Assembly: GCA_011330835.1 (NCBI GenBank)
Contig: DRPO01000467.1
Location: forward strand, 1-7,921
From: Gammaproteobacteria bacterium
Lineage (GTDB): Bacteria > Pseudomonadota > Gammaproteobacteria > UWMA-0217
Direction of reading: 5' to 3'
Length of the DNA: 7,921 nucleotides
The notes beneath the pieces are model-generated. The model worked only from the letters and a program-made list of their open reading frames with translations, made no database searches and was not told the DNA's origin. Positions 1 through 4,690 of this stretch are shown here, piece by piece. A program made the translations under genes and the position numbers. Positions within the stretch are counted from its first letter, which is position 1; each line of letters begins with the position of its first letter.

Positions 1-481
1 AGCCGTGTTGCTCGCCCTGGCGTTGCAGCCAGGCCTCCGCCGCTTCCTGGTGGACGATGGCGGGCGGCGGTCGGTCGGAGGGATTCGGGTATTTCTCCTT
101 GTACTCGTCCAGCCGCGCTTCGATGATGTCGCGGCGGATGCGGCGCTTGCTGCCGTCATCGGGCTTGCGGGTGACGACAGCGTTGGCGCGAAGTTCAAAG
201 CGCAGCCGGTCACCGGGTTGTAAACAGGGTTCGAAGGACTTGGTTTCGACTTGCAATAGTGCATCCCCGGTCATCGCTTCGCGTGCCGACAGCAGATAGT
301 AGAACGGCGGCTGGCTGGGGCGATCCTCGCGGCGGTAGAGAAAATCTCGCTGCTGGTCTGGTGCGTTGTCGAACAGGTCCCAGATCATCTGGTGTTCGCG
401 AAACGGGCTGGCGATAGTGCCGGCGCGGCATTGGGCGCGGATACCTTGCCGAGTGAAACTGACGCGGCTCAGATACCTCAT
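1..481 (-). CDS. cas6e: Cas6e (CasE/Cse3) crRNA endoribonuclease, 3' end cut off by window
   Basis: Metal-independent endoribonuclease of type I-E that cuts each CRISPR repeat at the 3' base of its hairpin and stays bound to the 3' handle as a Cascade subunit. I translated the minus strand from ATG 481-479 and obtained 160 residues open to the window edge; family members are roughly 200-230 aa, so perhaps 40-70 residues are missing. The N terminus MRYLSRVSFT is the family's opening strand. The segment EHQMIWDLF (residues 29-37) matches the E. coli segment holding catalytic His20, making His30 the likely catalytic residue. FLYRRED and the basic stretch KRRIRRDI also fit the family. The tyrosine found three residues before the histidine in E. 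coli and Thermus enzymes is Phe27 here. The start overlaps the cas5e stop as ATGA, implying translational coupling. The C-terminal glycine-rich loop lies outside the window. Confidence 0.95.
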   Translation of the reverse strand, partial: MRYLSRVSFTRQGIRAQCRAGTIASPFREHQMIWDLFDNAPDQQRDFLYRREDRPSQPPFYYLLSAREAMTGDALLQVETKSFEPCLQPGDRLRFELRANAVVTRKPDDGSKRRIRRDIIEARLDEYKEKYPNPSDRPPPAIVHQEAAEAWLQRQGEQHG

Positions 482-1200
482 GATTCTCCTCCTAGCCAGG
501 CGTATTCGTCGCGCGGCGCAAATTGCCAGCGGCGGCGGCTGACGGGCTGGTCATAACGCGGGGCACGGTAGTCGTGTGCGATGCCGGCGTCCATGCCCTG
601 TTCCCAGTAATAGCGTGGCCGAAAGTTTCGTGGACGAGACGAGAACAGGGGCGCCAATCCGGCTGCTACACAATAGCTGTCGAGTGCCGTTTTGAGGTTT
701 TTCGCCGGAATGATCTCGGGGTTCAGCGGCGCGGCGGGCGGGCAGGACTTGCGTCCGAGATAGAGCGGAAACTCTGGGGCGAGCAGCGCCCGTTCCAGCC
801 TTTCCACGCCATACTTCCCGTCATCGGAAATGACCGCGACCAGGCAGAGAGCGTCCTGCCGGTAGCTGCGAAACGACAGCATGGTGCCGAGCTTGGCTTC
901 GCGCAGTTCGTCGCGGCGTGTTTGCAGGTGCTGCTGCTTGCGCGCCGATGGCGGTACCTGGATGGTGTGGAAATCGCGCAATACCAGTCCTGGCGCCAAC
1001 AGCTTGATAGCAAAACGGCAGGCGTCACGCAGGGCCTGTTGGGCGTCTTCGTCGTCCCGCCGAATGCCTAATGCGGCGGCGATCAGTCCGAGCAGGGCGG
1101 AACGCCCCGGATGGTCGTCGCTGGGACGTTCTTGCCCCACAGCTTGTCCGCCCCAGGCGGCAAGCGGCGCATAGAGTTGAAATACCAAGTGCTCTCCCAT
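478..1200 (-). CDS. cas5e: Cas5e (CasD), Cascade subunit binding the crRNA 5' handle
   Basis: Cas5 of type I-E caps the foot of Cascade, gripping the 8-nt crRNA 5' handle and contacting Cse1 and the last Cas7. The 240-aa product fits the family length (about 220-250). The N terminus (residues 5-20) has the typical LVFQLYAPLAAWGGQAVG beta strand and loop, followed by the family signature PSDDHPGRSALLGLIAAALGI (about 27-47) and, further on, LRDFHTIQVP and the LSFRSYRQDA segment. The start ATG (1200-1198) is two bases after the cas7e stop and is preceded by a GGAG Shine-Dalgarno lying within the last codons of cas7e. The stop overlaps the cas6e ATG by four bases. Both junctions say cas7e-cas5e-cas6e are translated from one mRNA. 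No damage is visible. Confidence 0.97.
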   Translation of the reverse strand: MGEHLVFQLYAPLAAWGGQAVGQERPSDDHPGRSALLGLIAAALGIRRDDEDAQQALRDACRFAIKLLAPGLVLRDFHTIQVPPSARKQQHLQTRRDELREAKLGTMLSFRSYRQDALCLVAVISDDGKYGVERLERALLAPEFPLYLGRKSCPPAAPLNPEIIPAKNLKTALDSYCVAAGLAPLFSSRPRNFRPRYYWEQGMDAGIAHDYRAPRYDQPVSRRRWQFAPRDEYAWLGGES

Positions 1201-1202
1201 GT

Positions 1203-2237
1203 TTACTCCGTAACGAATTCAATGATTTCCCGCAGACTGCCGTCACCGGTTTGGGCATTCAGGCTACGGCGGTCATCGGCACAGTCGCCGTACACTATGT
1301 CGAAGTTGTCCTGCTGCGCTTCCAGTTTTTCGATGGCCTTTGCAAGGATGTCGTTGCCTCGTATCGCGCTCAGGAAAGCCACCGACAGGCTACGCGGCTG
1401 CTGGCTGCCTTTCTCCGCCAACAGGTACGAGGTATAGGCGCGCGAGGCAAAGCTGTTCTGCTTGCCGGTGGGCGCTACCTTAGCCGCCGCCTCGGTGAGC
1501 GCGGCGATGGCTTGGTTTGCAAGGTCTTCGTCGCCTTGCAGATTTTCCACCAGGCGGTCACGATCGATGCAGATGTACTGGTAGAAGACGCCGGAGCTGA
1601 AGCCGGCATCACCCATGTGACCAGCGCCCGCGTCTTCCTCATGGGTGTTGAGGTCATCCACGGCGGTAAAGAAATCGTCCTCGATCTTGACCTGGTTGAC
1701 GGTGATGGCATGCGCTACCTGGGTCGCTGCTTCCACGTTGTAGGCGGGGCTGGATGCCAGCATGCGACCGAAAAGGGCGATGTCTACTGCCTTTGGGTTT
1801 TTGCGCAGCAGCTCCAGTTCGTCCTTTCCCGGCTCCCGGTCTTCCTCGGCCAAGGTATCGGCCAGCGTCTCGATGGCTTCCCACTCTTCTGGCGCGACGT
1901 GCGCCAGTTGTTCGATCTCCAGTGAGTCTTTTTTGAGCTTGCCGAATTGGCCGGCGATGGCGGCGGCCCATTTTTTCGCCTTGTTCTCCGACACGCCTTT
2001 CTGAACCAAACGGTCGAATACCTGTTCGCCAAGCCGCTTGGTACGGGTACCGCGGTGTTCGCCCAAGACCGTTTCGAACAGTTCCGAGGTCCGCCACGCC
2101 CGCTTGAGACTCTGCGAGGAGATGCGCAAACGTTCGCTGCCGCCGACGATGGCGGTTTTAGGCCTCCCCAGGTCGTCGCGGTTGAGGTTGGAGGGCGGAT
2201 AGGCAGTCAGAAGATGCAGCTGAATGAATTGTGTCAT
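1203..2237 (-). CDS. cas7e: Cas7e (CasC/Cse4), Cascade backbone subunit
   Basis: Cas7 polymerises along the crRNA spacer (six copies on a normal 32-nt spacer). Each subunit's thumb flips out every sixth guide base, so those positions need not match the target. The 344-aa protein is of usual length. Its N terminus carries the family hallmark: FIQLHLLTAYPPSNLNRDD (4-22), then GRPKTAIVGGSERLRISSQS and LKRAWRTS. The central part has VAHAITVNQVKIEDDFFTAV followed by the acidic, glycine-rich DLNTHEEDAGAGHMGDAGF region, also typical. The start ATG at 2237 has AGGGA seven bases upstream. It sits 38 nt after cse2, the largest gap inside the Cascade operon; I see no promoter or hairpin in that gap. The six-base periodicity of this subunit bears on the position-6 mismatch described for the CreR-like guide. 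Confidence 0.97.
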   Translation of the reverse strand: MTQFIQLHLLTAYPPSNLNRDDLGRPKTAIVGGSERLRISSQSLKRAWRTSELFETVLGEHRGTRTKRLGEQVFDRLVQKGVSENKAKKWAAAIAGQFGKLKKDSLEIEQLAHVAPEEWEAIETLADTLAEEDREPGKDELELLRKNPKAVDIALFGRMLASSPAYNVEAATQVAHAITVNQVKIEDDFFTAVDDLNTHEEDAGAGHMGDAGFSSGVFYQYICIDRDRLVENLQGDEDLANQAIAALTEAAAKVAPTGKQNSFASRAYTSYLLAEKGSQQPRSLSVAFLSAIRGNDILAKAIEKLEAQQDNFDIVYGDCADDRRSLNAQTGDGSLREIIEFVTE

Positions 2238-2275
2238 TGTCTTGTCCCTTTGCGTAAATAGTTCAAATGATCGGG

Positions 2276-2812
2276 CTACGGATTACCCATATTCTTGGGT
2301 TCGTAGTAGCCCCGCGCCATGCGGTATTGCCATTGCCGCCTGCCCCGATAGCTGTCTGGCCATTTTCTCTGTGCCTGCCAGTGCAGAATCTCGTCGGCAA
2401 GTAGTACTGGATTGGCTTTCTTCCCTGCCTGTGCGATGGCGCGGCGCAGATTTTGAAACAGATCTTCCGGCTCTTTCGATGCCAGCAGGCGTTGGAAGCG
2501 GAGTTCGCTGAATAACGGGTTATCGTCGCCTGGTTGTTTCGACTGTCCCAGAAGAACAGCCGTCGGATTGTTGTCGTAGTTTTCGACACCGGCCAACAAT
2601 CCCGCGACTAGCGCCAGTCCTTCTACCGGTTGCTTGCGTAATGCCGGGTTTCGGCACAGGCGGTAGAAAGTGGGTTGCAGCATGATTTCCTCAAGGCTGT
2701 CGCAACGGCGCATTCGGGCGCGTTCACCGCGCTGGTTATCTTCATGCAACCGGGCATGCCACTCTGTGATTGCTTGTTGGCTGTCGCTATCTCGTAAAAT
2801 TGTGCAGTTCAT
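2276..2812 (-). CDS. cse2: Cse2 (CasB), Cascade small subunit
   Basis: Cse2 forms the inner belly dimer of Cascade, holding the displaced non-target strand and stabilising the R-loop. The product is 178 aa, within the usual 150-200. It is recognised by WHARLHEDNQRGERARMRRC (residues 18-37), matching the family pattern of a Trp-containing helix followed by an RGxRAxxRR basic helix, and by its place between cse1 and cas7e. The remainder (FYRLCRNPALRKQPVEGLALVAGLLA, then FSELRFQRLLASKEPEDLFQNLRRAI) is helical and fits. The ATG at 2812 is preceded by AAGGAGAC at good spacing, placed in the 12-nt gap after the cse1 stop. The sequence appears intact. Cse2 is the least conserved subunit, so assignment rests partly on context. 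Confidence 0.93.
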   Translation of the reverse strand: MNCTILRDSDSQQAITEWHARLHEDNQRGERARMRRCDSLEEIMLQPTFYRLCRNPALRKQPVEGLALVAGLLAGVENYDNNPTAVLLGQSKQPGDDNPLFSELRFQRLLASKEPEDLFQNLRRAIAQAGKKANPVLLADEILHWQAQRKWPDSYRGRRQWQYRMARGYYEPKNMGNP

Positions 2813-2824
2813 AATGTCTCCTTG

Positions 2825-4402
2825 TCAGGCCGCCAAGTGTTTCAGCGCCCGGCTGCCGTTGAGATAGTGATTCAGGCCGCCCTTGCCGTCGCGGGCCTTG
2901 ACCACGCGCTTCAGGTCGCCGTCTTCGTTGAGGCTGGACAGGGCGTACCGATCGAAGAGTTCCCGCGCTTGCTGCTTCAACACTCGGCTCCAGCGCTGGA
3001 GTTGTTCATCGATGGCGTCTTCGTCTTCCAGGCAGGCTATCAGCCCGCGTAGCAGAGCGTAGAAGTCCGGTTCGGTGGCGGACCAGAAGTTGGCGTCGAT
3101 GAAGGAAATATCTCCCTTGGCGTCCTTAGGTCGGTCGAACCAAGCGTTCTTGAGCGCCGACCTGAGGGTCTTTAGCACGTCGGTAGCGGCTTCGATCATC
3201 TTCTTCGCCAGCTCTCCGGCATCCTCGCGCCGCTCTTGGTCCAAGTTGAACAGCGGCATTTCCGCCTCGTACCAGCAACGCGCCTTCATGTTGTCCATGT
3301 CGTAACCAAAGGACCACAGACGGGGTTCGAAATCGAGTTCGGGTAAGCGGTTCTGGCGCGCCTCGTAGCGGCGCACTACCAAAGCTGGCGCGCGGGTCAG
3401 CTTGCCCTGCCGCGCGGTTACCGCCAGGCCCAGCCAGTGGCGATAACCCAACCCGCCGGGCTGGGCCTTGATGGAGAGTGGTTCTTTATCTGCTTCCAGC
3501 ACATAGGGGGTCAGCGGGTGCTGCCAGTGGCCGGCATAGTTGATGCCGTAGTTCTTTGTCAGAAAACCTGTCGTCAATTCCTCCGAAGGTTCCCCGCTCA
3601 GATCGCAGACACCGCTTTTCCCGGCCTCACCCAGACGCATGCGCCGTGGCATGGACCAGTACACCTGCAAGGGATGCGCCTGTTCAGGGTAGGTTTCCAT
3701 CCCTTTTTTCTCGCTGGTGCGTGTTGCCCCCATCCAGGGGAATATGCGCTCTCGAGACCTGTTTCGGTGATCGCCGGGCAATTCCGCCAGTTCTTCGGCG
3801 GTCAGCACGTTTAGCCACAGGCGATGCCACAGACTGCCTCGCTCGTCACCTTCGGGCGGCAACACCAGGGTAGTCAGCGGCCCGCCGCCGCGCACTGATA
3901 CCCGGTGTCCGACGCCGCCGGAAGGTGCATTGATCTGCAAGGTGAACAGGGCGAGGGCGGCGGAAAATGGCGACAGTTTTTCGATACCACCTCGCTTGAC
4001 GAAGTGATCTTGGTTGTCGCGCAGGGTCTTGCCGCCGGGTGCGTCGATGAATAGCGCGGCGATATCCTTCTGCTCGCCTTCCTCCAAGGCCAGATCCTGC
4101 ATGAATGCCGGAGTACCAATCGGGGTGATGAGTTCGAAGGCATCCCGGTAGGAAACAAATGCGCTCTCTAGCAATTCGGCATCGGGAGGGCTGTTCCAGT
4201 ATCGTCGCCAAGTTTTGATATCCGTGGGTGTAAAGGCCGTTTGCAGCAGGCCAAGCAGTAGTTGGTAGATGGCGCCTCGGAAATCGGCGCGGGTAGCGGT
4301 GATGTCGATGATATCTGGTCGGCCAATTTCGTGTGGCGCCAGCTTCACGGAAGCTCCGGGACTCGAAATACCTCTAATCCAAGCGGTAGTCAGCAGATTC
4401 AC
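2825..4402 (-). CDS. cse1: Cse1 (CasA/Cas8e), Cascade large subunit; GTG start
   Basis: Cse1 reads the PAM, starts target unwinding and recruits Cas3. The family begins with NLLTxxWIPV; here that motif is VNLLTTAWIRG, whose V is a GTG codon (4402-4400) with a strong AGGAGA eight bases upstream. I therefore start at GTG, giving 525 aa, close to the family norm near 500. An in-frame ATG at 4486 would add 28 residues with no family similarity and no good Shine-Dalgarno. Recognisable blocks, numbered from GTG: RPDIIDITATRADFRGAIYQLL (about 28-49), HRVSVRGGGPLTTLVLP (about 166-182), WQHPLTPYVL (about 293-302) before PGGLGYRHWLGL, and the C-terminal helical-bundle segment ANFWSATEPDFYALL (about 437-451). 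It heads the Cascade operon, downstream of the predicted promoter at 4556-4528, which is the target of the CreR-like guide. Confidence 0.95.
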   Translation of the reverse strand: MNLLTTAWIRGISSPGASVKLAPHEIGRPDIIDITATRADFRGAIYQLLLGLLQTAFTPTDIKTWRRYWNSPPDAELLESAFVSYRDAFELITPIGTPAFMQDLALEEGEQKDIAALFIDAPGGKTLRDNQDHFVKRGGIEKLSPFSAALALFTLQINAPSGGVGHRVSVRGGGPLTTLVLPPEGDERGSLWHRLWLNVLTAEELAELPGDHRNRSRERIFPWMGATRTSEKKGMETYPEQAHPLQVYWSMPRRMRLGEAGKSGVCDLSGEPSEELTTGFLTKNYGINYAGHWQHPLTPYVLEADKEPLSIKAQPGGLGYRHWLGLAVTARQGKLTRAPALVVRRYEARQNRLPELDFEPRLWSFGYDMDNMKARCWYEAEMPLFNLDQERREDAGELAKKMIEAATDVLKTLRSALKNAWFDRPKDAKGDISFIDANFWSATEPDFYALLRGLIACLEDEDAIDEQLQRWSRVLKQQARELFDRYALSSLNEDGDLKRVVKARDGKGGLNHYLNGSRALKHLAA

Positions 4403-4496
4403 TATTCTGTTCTCCTGATGTTGTGATATCGATTTCAATCCGCAACCAGCGTCTGAGCCGGAACCGGAGCAGGAATCGAATGACATAAGTGCGCAT
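4374..4496 (-). CDS. Possible 40-codon arginine-rich leader ORF overlapping cse1 start
   Basis: An ATG at 4496 opens a 40-codon frame ending at TAG 4376-4374, within the cse1 coding region but in another frame. AGGA lies seven bases upstream, and the ATG is about 25 nt after the predicted start of the cas promoter transcript, so it would be the first frame on the Cascade mRNA. The first 20 residues, MRTYVIRFLLRFRLRRWLRI, contain seven arginines, no acidic residue and alternating hydrophobics, giving a cationic amphipathic look. Arginine codons include CGA, CGG and AGA, the last usually rare in GC-rich genomes. It could be a leader peptide coupling translation into cse1, a toxic peptide or tRNA-sequestering RNA of the CreT kind (known for arginine-codon mini-ORFs), or a chance frame. 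I know no homologue; coding is unproven. Confidence 0.25.
   Translation of the reverse strand: MRTYVIRFLLRFRLRRWLRIEIDITTSGEQNSESADYRLD
4411..4416 (-). promoter_or_regulatory. Shine-Dalgarno that decides the cse1 GTG start
   Basis: The minus strand reads AGGAGA followed by eight bases and then GTG at 4402. This is the best ribosome binding site in the region and directly precedes the codon that opens the conserved NLLT motif of Cse1. It also lies inside the overlapping small ORF at 4496-4374, so ribosomes on that ORF could open or mask it. Confidence 0.85.
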
Positions 4497-4527
4497 CGCC
4501 AGGTCCTATCAACCAGAAACAGATAGC

Positions 4528-4556
4528 ATAATAAGGTGTATATTGGTTGTAGACAA
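4528..4556 (-). promoter_or_regulatory. Predicted Cascade operon promoter (Pcas)
   Basis: On the minus strand TTGTCT (4556-4551) is followed after exactly 17 bases by TATTAT (4533-4528). That is a near-consensus sigma-70 promoter reading toward cse1. Transcription should begin near 4521-4523, leaving a leader of about 120 nt before the cse1 GTG. The spacer between the boxes is the sequence matched by the CreR-like guide, and the AAG PAM touches the edge of the -10 box. A bound Cascade would physically block RNA polymerase here. Confidence 0.75.
4533..4549 (+). promoter_or_regulatory. Predicted Cascade binding site: AAG PAM plus 14-nt partial protospacer
   Basis: Bases 4533-4535 are AAG, a canonical type I-E PAM on the non-target strand. 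Bases 4536-4549 read GTGTATATTGGTTG. The spacer between the two degenerate repeats begins GTGTAGATTGGTTG (4616-4629), so 13 of 14 match in the correct orientation and register, the only mismatch being position 6. From position 15 on the match stops. In I-E the seed is positions 1-5, 7 and 8, and position 6 is not read. The site sits between the -35 and -10 boxes of the predicted cas promoter. The match is seen directly; binding is inferred. Confidence 0.8.
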
Positions 4557-4576
4557 GCGCAATTTTTCAGTACAAT
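4547..4576 (+). promoter_or_regulatory. Predicted promoter of the CreR-like guide RNA
   Basis: The plus strand has TACAAT at 4571-4576, one base from the consensus -10. The best-spaced -35 is TTGTAG at 4547-4552 (18-bp gap); TAGACA at 4550-4555 is closer to consensus but only 15 bp away. Transcription would start near 4583, just before the first degenerate repeat. The -35 region overlaps the -35 of the opposite cas promoter, so the two promoters are divergent and share bases. A Cascade bound from the PAM at 4533 could cover this -35 too. Confidence 0.55.
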
Positions 4577-4586
4577 GATTTCGGTA

Positions 4587-4615
4587 TCGCTTCCTCGCTC
4601 CGTGGGGATGAACCA
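4587..4615 (+). repeat. Degenerate CRISPR repeat psi-R1
   Basis: The 3' half, GTGGGGATGAACC (4602-4614), is that of an ordinary I-E repeat. The 5' half has drifted, but CCTCGC (4593-4598) can still pair with GTGGGG (4602-4607) as six RNA base pairs including two G-U wobbles around a 3-nt loop. The handle ATGAACCA (4608-4615) directly precedes the spacer. Selection for hairpin and handle rather than sequence identity fits a guide RNA that is processed but protected from recombination with array repeats. Confidence 0.75.
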
Positions 4616-4635
4616 GTGTAGATTGGTTGGGATAT

Positions 4636-4664
4636 CATTTCCCCACCGTTGTGGGGCGGATCAG
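4636..4664 (+). repeat. Degenerate CRISPR repeat psi-R2
   Basis: It contains a perfect hairpin CCCCAC (4641-4646), loop CGTT, GTGGGG (4651-4656), the same 6-bp stem and 4-nt loop at repeat positions 6-21 as in E. coli-type repeats, preceded by TTT. After the hairpin the sequence CGGATCAG no longer resembles the handle. In a terminal repeat only the hairpin part is needed to form the guide's 3' end, so loss of the downstream part is what one would expect. Confidence 0.7.
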
Positions 4665-4690
4665 CGGGATGGCTCATGTCATCCCGTTGA
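4661..4690. terminator. Hairpin over the cas3 stop codon, possible bidirectional 3' end
   Basis: Bases 4661-4671 (TCAGCGGGATG) and 4680-4690 (CATCCCGTTGA) form an 11-bp stem with one G-U pair (as plus-strand RNA) and an 8-nt loop holding the cas3 TGA. It lies where cas3 (leftward) and the CreR-like RNA (rightward) converge. Neither strand has a U-tract after it, so it is not a textbook intrinsic terminator. It may stabilise 3' ends or be coincidental to the coding sequence. Confidence 0.4.

Larger units (their letters stand above)
4583..4664 (+). ncRNA. CreR/CreA-like guide RNA (degenerate mini-CRISPR) between cas3 and cse1
   Basis: This plus-strand stretch has the layout pseudo-repeat, spacer, pseudo-repeat. 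Cutting by Cas6e at the 3' base of each hairpin (after 4607 and after 4656) would give a 49-nt guide. It would have an 8-nt handle AUGAACCA (the family handle form is AUGAACCG or AUAAACCG), a 20-nt spacer (4616-4635) and a 21-nt 3' part ending in the hairpin CCCCAC-CGUU-GUGGGG. The first 14 spacer bases match the cas promoter next to an AAG PAM, allowing for the unread position 6. Known relatives are CreA (antitoxin guide of CreTA modules) and CreR (cas autorepressing guide), both crRNA-like RNAs with degenerate repeats inside cas loci. With no clear separate toxin gene and the target being the cas promoter itself, CreR is the better analogy. Expression and processing are inferred. The 3' end of the primary transcript is unknown; the hairpin at 4661-4690 is a candidate. 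Confidence 0.8.

Noticed and set aside
478..2261. Long plus-strand open frames opposite cas5e and cas7e (such as 1071-1925)
   Set aside because: They are shadows of GC-rich minus-strand genes; the minus-strand products are clear Cas5e and Cas7e.
2238..2275. Internal promoter or processing site between cse2 and cas7e
   Set aside because: The 38-nt gap shows only a modest AGGGA ribosome binding site; no -10/-35 pair or stable hairpin was found.
4641..4656. Intrinsic terminator of cas3
   Set aside because: The CCCCAC/GTGGGG hairpin has no T-run on either strand after it, and its 6-bp stem with 4-nt loop matches a CRISPR repeat hairpin exactly.
4587..4664. A true, functional CRISPR array of two repeats and one spacer
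   Set aside because: The two repeats differ from each other over much of their length, the spacer is 20 nt instead of about 32, and the period is 49 instead of 61. It is a degenerate mini-CRISPR, not an acquiring array.
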